This document shows positions 34,962 through 43,012 of a stretch of DNA of 64,000 bases, in pieces. The translations under genes and the position numbers were made by a program. A model generated the notes under the pieces. The model saw only the letters and a program-made list of their open reading frames with translations, did not search any database and was not told where the DNA came from. The stretch lies in the NCBI GenBank assembly GCA_964386565.1, contig CAYLRU010000003.1, forward strand, positions 62,001-126,000, given 5' to 3'. The stretch's first letter is position 1. Every line of letters starts with the position of its first letter. The DNA is from CAYLRU01 sp964386565. GTDB lineage: Bacteria > Desulfobacterota > Desulfobacteria > Desulfobacterales > UBA5616.

Positions 34962-35606
34962 ATGGACAAGAAATTTAAAAAATGGCTGTGGGGAAAATGG
35001 GCGGAAATATGCATGAAAAACCTGACCAAAAACGGTTTTGACGCTATTTTTGCGCCCAGTGTCAAGAAAGCCCGTTCCATCATTCTGGACCGGTTTTCCC
35101 ACTATGAGACCTATGGTGTCGGCGGATCAGATACCATTCGAAAAATCGGCATTCTGGATGAATTCAGGGCCATGGGAAAAACCGTGTATGACCACTGGCA
35201 GGAAGGACTTACACCTGAAAAAGAACTTGAAACGCGGTTGAACCAGGGCCGATGCGACTGCTTTTTCTGCAGTGCAAACGGCATTTCGCTAACCGGTGAA
35301 ATCGTCAACGTGGACGGTATGGGCAACCGCAACAATGCCATGACCTTCGGGCCGAAAAAAGTCGTTATTGTGGCGGGGATGAATAAAATGGCTGAGGATT
35401 TGCCGGCGGCCATAAAGCGGGTCCATGACATCGCGGCCCCCATGCGTGCTAAAAGCTTGGGGATGAAAACACCGTGCGCGGAAACCGGTATTTGCAGCGA
35501 CTGCCATTCACCCCAGCGAATCTGCAGAATCACCACCATTCTTCATCGCAGACCTGTTTTAACCGATATTTCCGTTGTCCTGGTAAATGAAAGTTTGGGA
35601 TTTTAA
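34962..35606 (+). CDS. LUD domain protein (lactate-utilisation/DUF162 family)
   Basis: 214 residues. The fold is marked by Y-G-V-G-G-S-D-T near residue 47, the F-F-C-S-A-N-G-I-S-L-T-G-E-I-V segment near 100 and N-R-N-N-A-M-T-F-G-P-K-K-V. A C-terminal cluster of four Cys (C-A-E-T-G-I-C-S-D-C and I-C-R-I near 170-185) is typical of this single-domain group. LUD proteins of LutC type work with iron-sulfur partners in lactate oxidation, but no lutA/lutB is adjacent, so the role is open. It has a good gaaggggcc ribosome site. Confidence 0.85.
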   Translation: MDKKFKKWLWGKWAEICMKNLTKNGFDAIFAPSVKKARSIILDRFSHYETYGVGGSDTIRKIGILDEFRAMGKTVYDHWQEGLTPEKELETRLNQGRCDCFFCSANGISLTGEIVNVDGMGNRNNAMTFGPKKVVIVAGMNKMAEDLPAAIKRVHDIAAPMRAKSLGMKTPCAETGICSDCHSPQRICRITTILHRRPVLTDISVVLVNESLGF

Positions 35607-35654
35607 AGGATTTATCCAAAAGCATAATCATATTAAAGAAGGAGAAAAAATTGT

Positions 35655-36635
35655 ATGAAATACCTATTGAGAGTTCTTGTCGTATCCATCATCGGTTTTG
35701 GTATTGTTTTTTCCCGGGCGGCGATTGCTTCGGAAAAACCGAAATCAAAGGATGTGGTGGCAACGGTAAACGGTACACAAATCACTGAAAAAGAATTTAA
35801 TTTGTCCCTAAACTTTTTTGAACAACGAATGGCCAGGCAGGGCAAGGAGATCAACGACGAGCAACTTTCTGACATAAAGAAAAAAATTACGGAAAACCTT
35901 ATCGATAATGAATTGCTGTATCAGGCCGCTGAAAAAGAGAAGGTTGAAATTGATGAGGAGCAGCTTAAAGCCCAATGGTCCCGCGTGGAAGAGCGCATGA
36001 AAAATGACGCCGGGTATAAGAAAAATATTGAAAAAATGAATTTATCAACCGATGAAATGAAGCATCAGATTAAACGGCAAATGATGATCCAGAAATTTGT
36101 CACCGATAAATTCATGAACACGACCACCGTACCCCGTGACGAAATCGAGGCCTATTACGAAAGCAATAAAAAAATGTTTCATATGCCGGAGCAGGTCAGG
36201 GCCAGTCATATCCTGATAAAGGTGGAACAGGGAGCGGACGAGAAAAAAAAGGCTGAAGCGAAAAAACAGATTGAGGATATCAAGAAACAAATACAAAACG
36301 GAGCTGATTTTGCCGCTTTAGCCCAAAAGTATTCCCAATGCCCGAGCAAGTCAAACGGCGGCGACCTGGGATATTTCAGCCGCGGGAAAATGGTCAAACC
36401 CTTTGAGGACGTCGCCTTCAGGTTAAAACAGGGTGAAGTCAGCGATATTGTCACCACCATTTTCGGATATCATTTAATAAAGGTGACCGGTAAAAAGGTT
36501 GAATCAACGGTTCCCCTTGACGAGGCAAGCCCGAGGATAGCGTCATTTCTGAAACAGCGGAAAGTGCAGCAGAAGATACTCTCATTTTTACAGGCGGAAA
36601 AGGAAAAATCAAATATCACGCGTAAATATCAATAG
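35655..36635 (+). CDS. Parvulin-type peptidyl-prolyl isomerase, periplasmic (SurA/PrsA-like)
   Basis: 326 residues. A signal peptide (about 1-27) precedes an N-terminal chaperone-like SurA_N region of charged helices (about 35-165). A rotamase domain (about 172-270) follows, with the family marks H-I-L-I-K-V near residue 180, F-A-A-L-A-Q-K-Y-S and G-G-D-L-G-Y-F. It assists folding of exported proteins. A strong agaaggag site precedes the ATG. It lies 40 bases upstream of the PAS kinase gene. Confidence 0.9.
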   Translation: MKYLLRVLVVSIIGFGIVFSRAAIASEKPKSKDVVATVNGTQITEKEFNLSLNFFEQRMARQGKEINDEQLSDIKKKITENLIDNELLYQAAEKEKVEIDEEQLKAQWSRVEERMKNDAGYKKNIEKMNLSTDEMKHQIKRQMMIQKFVTDKFMNTTTVPRDEIEAYYESNKKMFHMPEQVRASHILIKVEQGADEKKKAEAKKQIEDIKKQIQNGADFAALAQKYSQCPSKSNGGDLGYFSRGKMVKPFEDVAFRLKQGEVSDIVTTIFGYHLIKVTGKKVESTVPLDEASPRIASFLKQRKVQQKILSFLQAEKEKSNITRKYQ

Positions 36636-36674
36636 GCGCCGATCATATTTCAAACTCTCAACACCGAGGTGCTT

Positions 36675-38504
36675 ATGGAGAGGAAAGACCACTCCCAGAG
36701 CCTGACGGCCGTTTTAAATGCCATGGAAGACGGCATTTATATCGTCAACAACCAATATACCATTGAATTCATGAATAAGGCAATGGTGGATGACTTTGGC
36801 GAAGGTGTGGGCAGGAAGTGCTATGAAGTCATCGGAAAACAGGATGGGGTATGTTCCTGGTGCATGGCGGATGATGTTTTTAAAAAAGAGAAAACGCTCC
36901 ACAGGGAATATTATATCCCGTCGGCAAACAAAACATATAACATCATCGAAGTGCCCATTCGAAATCTTAACGGGTCCACATCCAAACTGAGCCTGTTCCG
37001 GGACATGACCGAAAGCAAGGAAAAAGAGACAAGATTAAGGGAGACCGAGCAGGACTACGAAAGATTGTTTGAACATGTCGGGTCCGGTGTTTATATCAGC
37101 AGTAAGGAGGGAAAATTCATTAACGTTAACCAGGCATTGGTGGACATGCTGGGATACGACAGCAAAGAAGACCTTCTTAAAATAGACCTTTCAAAGGATT
37201 TATACGTAAGACCGGAAGACCGGACCAGGTTTATGCAACTGATTGAAAAAGAGGGCCGTGTCATCGATTACGAGGTTAATTTTAAGCGGAAGGACGGCAC
37301 CACGATTCCGGTCTTGCTGACCAGCCATGTCCGGTATGACCCTGACGGCAATGTGGTGGGATACGAAGGCATCAACGTGGATTTGTCCCATCGGAAACAG
37401 ATGGAAAAGGAATTAAAATCCGCCCATAATTTTTTAAACAATATCATCCAGAATTCTCCCAACGCCGTTATGGCAGGCGATCTAAACGGTAAAATGATCC
37501 TTTGGAACAGGGGCGCGGAAAAACTACTCGGATACAGTGCCGATGAGGTCATCGGTAAAATGGATATCAACCAGGTTTATCCGCCGGGCATTGCAAAACA
37601 GGTCATGCGGATGATGCGAAGCTCCCAATACGGCGATCCCGGTGAGTTGAAGCATTATCCTATTATGTTTCAGCATAAAAACGGGGACGTCATTGAAGGC
37701 AATATTTCCGCATCCATTATTTACGATGAAAACGGAAAAGAAATGGCATCGGTGAGTATTTTTGTGGATTTGAGGGAACGCCTTGCCATGGAACGGATGC
37801 TGAACCAGACCCAGCAACAACTGCTCCAATCCGAAAAACTGGCCGCTATGGGACGGTTGACGTCACAAATCGCCCACGAGATTAACAACCCTCTTTATGG
37901 TATCATGAACACGCTTGAACTGATGAAAACGGAGATCCCGCCGGACAACCGTCGAAGAAAGTTGCTGGACATGTCCCTGTCCGAAACCGTGCGTCTGGCG
38001 GACATGCTGAAAAAAATGCTGTCTTTTTCCAAACCGGATCAGGAAGAGCGTGCCTGGGTGGATATCAATGTGCTGGTTGATGAAATCCTGTTGCTTTATG
38101 AAAAGCAACTCTTTGAAAACACCATTAAGCTGTCGAAGTCTTTTGCTGCGGAACCCAAACCGGTGTATGCGTCAAAGAATCAGCTCAGGCAGGTGTTTCT
38201 TAACATGATATCAAACGCCAAAGACGCCATGCCCGACGGTGGCACATTAACCGTGAAAACCGAGGCGGACGACCATGCTGTCAGGGTCATTTTTTCCGAT
38301 ACCGGCATCGGCATCAAAAAAGAGAACTTAAATAAAATCTTTGATGCGTTTTACACCACCAAGGAAAGTGTGAAGGGCGTCGGATTGGGTCTATCCGTGT
38401 GTTACGGATTCATTCAGGACCATGGCGGGGATATCAAGGTAGAAAGTAAACCCGGGGCCGGAACAACCTTTACCATCATACTCCCCACTCAGAAAAAGGA
38501 CTGA
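36675..38504 (+). CDS. PAS-domain sensor histidine kinase (NtrB-like HisKA)
   Basis: 609 residues from the ATG at 36675 (gaggtg upstream; a GTG two codons earlier is possible). There are no membrane helices, so it is a cytosolic sensor. Three PAS domains lie at about 10-110, 120-240 and 250-375. The first contains a Cys cluster (K-C-Y-E-V then V-C-S-W-C-M) that could bind a metal or react to redox. The HisKA H-box is S-Q-I-A-H-E-I-N-N-P near residue 400, and the HATPase_c domain has N-A-K-D-A-M, D-T-G-I-G-I and G-V-G-L-G-L. No response regulator is next to it, so its partner is elsewhere. Confidence 0.9.
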   Translation: MERKDHSQSLTAVLNAMEDGIYIVNNQYTIEFMNKAMVDDFGEGVGRKCYEVIGKQDGVCSWCMADDVFKKEKTLHREYYIPSANKTYNIIEVPIRNLNGSTSKLSLFRDMTESKEKETRLRETEQDYERLFEHVGSGVYISSKEGKFINVNQALVDMLGYDSKEDLLKIDLSKDLYVRPEDRTRFMQLIEKEGRVIDYEVNFKRKDGTTIPVLLTSHVRYDPDGNVVGYEGINVDLSHRKQMEKELKSAHNFLNNIIQNSPNAVMAGDLNGKMILWNRGAEKLLGYSADEVIGKMDINQVYPPGIAKQVMRMMRSSQYGDPGELKHYPIMFQHKNGDVIEGNISASIIYDENGKEMASVSIFVDLRERLAMERMLNQTQQQLLQSEKLAAMGRLTSQIAHEINNPLYGIMNTLELMKTEIPPDNRRRKLLDMSLSETVRLADMLKKMLSFSKPDQEERAWVDINVLVDEILLLYEKQLFENTIKLSKSFAAEPKPVYASKNQLRQVFLNMISNAKDAMPDGGTLTVKTEADDHAVRVIFSDTGIGIKKENLNKIFDAFYTTKESVKGVGLGLSVCYGFIQDHGGDIKVESKPGAGTTFTIILPTQKKD

Positions 38505-38678
38505 TTCCCGGGCATTCCCGCGGCCCTGACTGCCGGTGGAAAAACGGCAAACCCTATAAGCCGTATAAAATGATTTGATCTCTTTATTCGTTGCTTGTAT
38601 AAAAGGGAGCATGAATTGATATTCGGATTGTTTCGAATAAGAATGTTTATCATGAAATGAAAGGAAGATAACAAGATC

Positions 38679-39560
38679 GTGCGCAACTTAATTCGAGGCC
38701 CGGTGTGTGGTGTCCTGTCATTGGGCCTTATCATTGCCAATACACTCTTTTGGGCTACCCAGTTGTTCTTCATAACCGTTCTTAAAATGGTGATCCCCGT
38801 TAATGGTTTCAGAAATTTCTGCAGCCGGGTTATAAACGGCATTGCCACCCGGTGGGTCGGCATCAACGTTGCCATCCAGAAATTAACCATGACCACCCAG
38901 TGGGAGATCAAGGGGATTGAATCCTTTAATCCAAAAAGCTGGTACCTGATCATTGCCAACCATCAAAGCTGGGTTGATATTTTTGTTCTCCAGCGAATTT
39001 TTCATAAGAAACTCCCCTTCCTGAAATTTTTCGTAAAAAAGGAACTTATATGGTTTCCCATAATGGGTCAGGCATGGTGGGCCCTTGATTTTCCATTTAT
39101 GAAGCGATATTCAAAAAAATTCCTGGAAAAGTATCCCCACCTGCGGGGCAGGGATATTGAAATCACGCGCAAGGCCTGTGAAAAATTCAAAAAAATACCG
39201 GTGTCCATCATGAATTTTGTCGAGGGAACGCGCTTTACACCCCAAAAACGCGAACGGCAGCAGTCTCCTTACACAAACCTGTTGAGGCCCAAGGCCGGCG
39301 GCATCTCATACGTTCTGATGACAATGGGTGAAAAGCTCAATAAAATACTGGACGTCACCATTATGTATCCCGACGGTCCCACCGGGTTCTGGTCATTTTT
39401 GTGCGGCAGGGTCGGGACCATCAAAATTCTGGTAAACGCAATACCGGTGCCCAAGGACCTTGTTGGGGATTATCTTCAAGACGAGAACTTTAAAATTAAA
39501 ATTCAAAACTGGCTGAATTCGCTCTGGCTGGAAAAAGACGGTGTTATGAATGCGGGATGA
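38679..39560 (+). CDS. Lysophospholipid acyltransferase (PlsC/LPLAT family)
   Basis: 293 residues from a GTG start with aaaggaag upstream. An N-terminal membrane helix (about 12-35) anchors the protein. The catalytic H-x4-D box is in N-H-Q-S-W-V-D near residue 90 and the substrate motif in F-V-E-G-T-R-F-T near 180, followed by a P-x-G-G-x-x-Y arrangement. The length and R-P-K-A-G-G segment are close to YihG/YihG-like members. It acylates lysophosphatidic acid or a related lysolipid at the inner membrane. Isolated gene. Confidence 0.9.
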   Translation: MRNLIRGPVCGVLSLGLIIANTLFWATQLFFITVLKMVIPVNGFRNFCSRVINGIATRWVGINVAIQKLTMTTQWEIKGIESFNPKSWYLIIANHQSWVDIFVLQRIFHKKLPFLKFFVKKELIWFPIMGQAWWALDFPFMKRYSKKFLEKYPHLRGRDIEITRKACEKFKKIPVSIMNFVEGTRFTPQKRERQQSPYTNLLRPKAGGISYVLMTMGEKLNKILDVTIMYPDGPTGFWSFLCGRVGTIKILVNAIPVPKDLVGDYLQDENFKIKIQNWLNSLWLEKDGVMNAG

Positions 39561-39830
39561 AATTATCCCGATCCGGAAGAAGGTTAACATCTCTTACAGG
39601 TCCGGCTAAAGTATTACCGGTAAGTTTTAAGGGAAAAAAAGTCCGGGACTGGAGCGACTACTGAATCAGTGCATCCAATTATATTTAGGAATTATAGTTA
39701 TTATAGTTTTTTTATTTATTGTTTTCGAACCCTTCCTCTTTTTTTATCCCGGCACCGGATATTTGTAAAATATTTATTTTCTGTATTGATAATTATAACA
39801 ATAAGATAGAATATATTTAACATGAAACGG

Positions 39831-39862
39831 CCCTTAGCAGCCCCCGTAAGGGTCATTTTTTT
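39831..39862 (+). terminator. Weak candidate terminator downstream of the acyltransferase
   Basis: A 6-bp stem (CCCTTA 39831-39836 with TAAGGG 39847-39852) closing a ten-base loop is followed by tca and seven T. The stem is short for an intrinsic terminator. The rest of the 39561-39923 gap is very AT-rich and contains no ORF worth calling. Confidence 0.35.
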
Positions 39863-39863
39863 G

Positions 39864-39892
39864 TTGACATTTTAAAATCTATAATTCATAAA
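39864..39892 (+). promoter_or_regulatory. Candidate promoter for the HTH-receiver gene
   Basis: A consensus -35 TTGACA (39864-39869) is followed after 17 bases by CATAAA (39887-39892, four of six to consensus). The predicted start would be about 25 bases before the ATG at 39924, which has a good tcggaggtg site. The spacing fits a normal sigma-70-type promoter; other AT-rich hexamers nearby keep the -10 uncertain. Confidence 0.4.
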
Positions 39893-39923
39893 ATAATTAA
39901 AATTAATAAATCGGAGGTGCGTT

Positions 39924-40493
39924 ATGGATAAGGTCATGACCGTCTATGAAGCCAGCAAGTACTGCAACGTATCATCCAAGACCATCATCAACTGGGTGGA
40001 ATCCGGCCATATCAAGGCGTATAAGACCGTTGGGGGGCATCGCCGCATCAACAAGTCCGACTTGATCGCGTTTATGGAAAAACAGGGAATTCCTGTTCCC
40101 GAAGCCGATGAAAAATCCGATCGAAAAAAAATCCTGGTTGTGGATGACGACCCGATTATCGTCGAAACCATTGTGCAGGCCTTGGAAGAAGATGAACACG
40201 GCTATGAGGTTATCTCCGCCTCCGACGGCTTCGAAGCCGGCCTCCAGGTGAGACATTTTGTACCGGATCTGCTGATCCTGGATATCATGATGCCGGATAT
40301 CAAAGGGTTTGAAGTCTGCCAGACCATCAAATCCAACCCGAAAACAAAACACATTAAAATTGTCGTTCTATCGGCATACCTGGACGATGAGAAATTTAAA
40401 AAAATGAAGGAGCATGGAGCGGATATCTGCTTTTCAAAACCATTGCCACTGCCCCAGTTGAAAGAAGAGGTGGCCCGTCTATTAGGGGTTTGA
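39924..40493 (+). CDS. HTH (MerR/excisionase-type)-receiver domain protein
   Basis: 189 residues with an unusual order. A small winged HTH of the MerR/HTH_17 kind (about 5-55, Y-E-A-S-K-Y-C-N-V-S, then G-H-I-K-A-Y-K-T-V-G-G-H-R-R-I) comes first. It is followed by a full receiver domain (about 68-189) with acidic residues D74-D76, phosphoacceptor Asp120 in L-L-I-L-D-I-M-M-P-D and the Lys in F-S-K-P. Most response regulators carry the DNA-binding domain after the receiver. It lies 56 bases before the MTHFR-like gene and so may regulate the metF/hdr cluster; that is inference. Confidence 0.82.
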   Translation: MDKVMTVYEASKYCNVSSKTIINWVESGHIKAYKTVGGHRRINKSDLIAFMEKQGIPVPEADEKSDRKKILVVDDDPIIVETIVQALEEDEHGYEVISASDGFEAGLQVRHFVPDLLILDIMMPDIKGFEVCQTIKSNPKTKHIKIVVLSAYLDDEKFKKMKEHGADICFSKPLPLPQLKEEVARLLGV

Positions 40494-40549
40494 GAAATTG
40501 GTTGGACAATTAAATTGTGATACTGCCGAACAATTAAAAGGGGGTAATC

Positions 40550-41425
40550 ATGAAATTAAGTGATGCATTGGAAAAAAAGGGATTTATCGTTACCTCTGAA
40601 ATTCAGGCTCCCATGGACGACCAGGTCGACTCCGTAGTGGACGATTTAAAAACCATCCGCGGCAGAGTGGATGGCTTTTCCGTATCTGAAATAGAAGTGG
40701 AAGGGATGGTCGGCGATTCCATAAAAACCTGTGAGTATTTAAAACAAAACCGTTTTGAGGCCATATATCAGACCACAACGCGGGATAAGGATCGCCTGGC
40801 GCTTCAAAAAGATCTGATCTCCGCATATGATGCCGGGGTTGAAAATCTTCTGGTGTTTACGGAAGACTACCGCATCACCGGGGACAGCCTCCAGGAGATG
40901 ATGTTTTTCCATGTGGATTCGGGAAAACTTTCGTCGGTTCTGGAACACTTAAAAAACGGTCATACCGTGGATGGAAAAGAACTTGAAACCAGGCCGGAAT
41001 TTCTCCTGGGATCGGGTGTGGAATCGTCATGGGGTAAAAATGTTCCGGACCTTGAATTAAAGGAAATGGAGACCATGACCGAGATGGGAGCGGGGTTTTT
41101 CCTGAGTACGCCTGTTTTTGACACGGCCCAGTTTGAGAAATACATGAAGCAGGTCAAAACCTTCGGCATACCGGTTATCGCGGAAGTAATGATCTTAAGG
41201 ACGGCAGGTATGGGAAGATTTTTAAACCGCCATTTAAAATCCAACCTGGTGCCGGAATGGATCATTCAAAAACTGGCCAGGGCCAAAGACAAGCAAAAAG
41301 CCAGCATTGAGCTCTTCGCCGACATTGTGTCGGAACTCAAACACCTCTGCCAGGGAATTCATATCATCTCCATGGGCGGAGAAGAAAAACTCAAGTATTA
41401 TTTTGATGCGGCAAAACTGAAATAA
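40550..41425 (+). CDS. Methylenetetrahydrofolate reductase-like protein (first of two)
   Basis: 291 residues, MTHFR TIM-barrel family. It has the family opening F-I-V-T-S-E-I near residue 10, D-G-F-S-V-S-E-I, Y-Q-T-T-T-R-D-K-D-R near residue 75, and an L-V-F-T-E-D-Y-R segment where MetF has the L-A-L-S-G-D loop. Those differences and the separate metF at 48599 suggest a diverged paralogue, perhaps acting on another pterin or as a regulatory or electron-transfer subunit. It starts the run that continues, after a 285-base gap, with the hdr genes. A gggggt site precedes the ATG. Confidence 0.75.
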   Translation: MKLSDALEKKGFIVTSEIQAPMDDQVDSVVDDLKTIRGRVDGFSVSEIEVEGMVGDSIKTCEYLKQNRFEAIYQTTTRDKDRLALQKDLISAYDAGVENLLVFTEDYRITGDSLQEMMFFHVDSGKLSSVLEHLKNGHTVDGKELETRPEFLLGSGVESSWGKNVPDLELKEMETMTEMGAGFFLSTPVFDTAQFEKYMKQVKTFGIPVIAEVMILRTAGMGRFLNRHLKSNLVPEWIIQKLARAKDKQKASIELFADIVSELKHLCQGIHIISMGGEEKLKYYFDAAKLK

Positions 41426-41710
41426 TTCAGGGGACGGGCAGTTTTTTATACCGAAATAGCGGGTATAATATAAAAACACCCCGACACATGAAATAATTAC
41501 ACCGTTTATTCGCTTTTATTCAAGGGTCGTATAATTAAACCGGTCTTGTTTTTGCAGTACAGCGTCTGACGGGGGTCAATTCTCTTCTTCCGTATCTCGA
41601 CCTTGAAGTCCCCCTTAACATATTTAATGCCACCGGGATTTCGGGCCTGTTTTCCACCCCAATGGTTCGGGGTACAGCCATGTAATTCCCTATTTACAGG
41701 AGACATGTCT

Positions 41711-42997
41711 ATGAAACCTTCCATTGAACTGGATGATTTCAAGTGCGACTTGAAAGAAATCATCGAAGAAAACGTCCCCCAAGCCAACCTGGATTTGTGT
41801 CTGACATGTGGTACATGTGCCGGCGGATGTCCGGCCACCGAGCTGATGGACATGGATCCCCGGAAGTTTTTGCGAATGATCCTTCTGGGAATGGACGATG
41901 AGGTAATGAAAAGCAACTGGACCTGGGTGTGCACCATGTGCGCCAGGTGCATGCATGTATGCCCCATGAAAATCAATATTCCCAAAATGATATACAATAT
42001 CCGTACGAAATGGCCCAGAGAGAAGCGGCCCAAGGGCATTTTAGGCTCCTGCGACCAGCATATAAGGACCGGAAACGCCATGGGTGTGCCCAAGGAAGAC
42101 TTTATCTGGACGGTTGAAGACGTTGCGGAAGAAATCCGGGATACCGACCAACGGTTCAAGGATCTCAAGGTCACCGTGGATAGACCGGGCACCCATATCG
42201 CCCTGAATCAGAATTCCCGGGAACCGGTGACCGAGCCGGATGAACTGGGGCCACTGTGGAAAATTCTTCATATTGTCGGGGCGGACTGGACATATCCTTC
42301 GGTGATGTGGGCCGGGGAAAACTACTGCATGTTTTTGGGAGACAACGAGGGGTGGCGATACATCCTGGAAGAATTCGTCAACCATATCGACAACACCCTG
42401 GGCAGTGAACTGGTGGTGAACACCGAATGCGGGCATTCCCACTTTGCCATCTGGGAGGGGCTCCAGAAATTCAACATTCCCCATAAATTCGAATACAAAA
42501 GCATCATGGAATTGTATGCCCAGTGGATTCGGGAAGGAAAACTGCCCGTTTCGTCGGACTGGAACAAGGATTTGAAAATCAAATTCACCCTCCAGGACCC
42601 CTGCAATATCGTCCGCAAATCTTTCGGCGACAGCATGGCGGAAGACTTGCGATTTGTTTTAAAAAGCGTGGTGGGCGAAGAAAACGTCGTGGAGATGATT
42701 CCCAACCGGTCCAATAATTTTTGCTGCGGCGGCGGCGGTGGGGCCCTTCAGGCGGGATTTCCCGAAGAAAGAAAGGCATACGGAAAGGTCAAATTTGATC
42801 AGGTCATGGCAACAGGTGCCAAATATGTCGTGGTGCCCTGCCACAATTGCCATTCTCAAATTATAGACATGGGAAAAATCTACGGAGGGAATTACCACGT
42901 GGTCCATTACTGGACAATCATCTGTCTGGCACTGGGCGTTCTGGGAGAAAATGAAAGGGAATATCTCGGTCCGGATTTAAAGGATTTCGGGCTCTAA
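41711..42997 (+). CDS. HdrC-HdrB-type fused iron-sulfur protein (HdrD/DsrK-like)
   Basis: 428 residues from the ATG at 41711; an ATG two codons earlier is too close to the aggaga site. Two [4Fe-4S] motifs of HdrC type come first (Cys30, 33, 36, 40 and Cys74, 77, 80, 84). The C-terminal part carries one complete CCG domain: a lone Cys in Q-D-P-C-N, the pair in F-C-C-G-G-G-G-G and P-C-H-N-C. The first CCG repeat is reduced to scattered Cys (E-C-G-H). It should hold a special cubane cluster and act as the disulfide-type or redox-partner reductase of the Hdr complex. The giant HdrA follows after 15 bases. Confidence 0.87.
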   Translation: MKPSIELDDFKCDLKEIIEENVPQANLDLCLTCGTCAGGCPATELMDMDPRKFLRMILLGMDDEVMKSNWTWVCTMCARCMHVCPMKINIPKMIYNIRTKWPREKRPKGILGSCDQHIRTGNAMGVPKEDFIWTVEDVAEEIRDTDQRFKDLKVTVDRPGTHIALNQNSREPVTEPDELGPLWKILHIVGADWTYPSVMWAGENYCMFLGDNEGWRYILEEFVNHIDNTLGSELVVNTECGHSHFAIWEGLQKFNIPHKFEYKSIMELYAQWIREGKLPVSSDWNKDLKIKFTLQDPCNIVRKSFGDSMAEDLRFVLKSVVGEENVVEMIPNRSNNFCCGGGGGALQAGFPEERKAYGKVKFDQVMATGAKYVVVPCHNCHSQIIDMGKIYGGNYHVVHYWTIICLALGVLGENEREYLGPDLKDFGL

Positions 42998-43012
42998 AAG
43001 GAGGATATCACG

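Noticed and set aside
39924..40493. Excisionase-like HTH as part of a mobile element
   Set aside because: It is fused to a full receiver domain and no integrase or att repeats are present, so it is a regulator.
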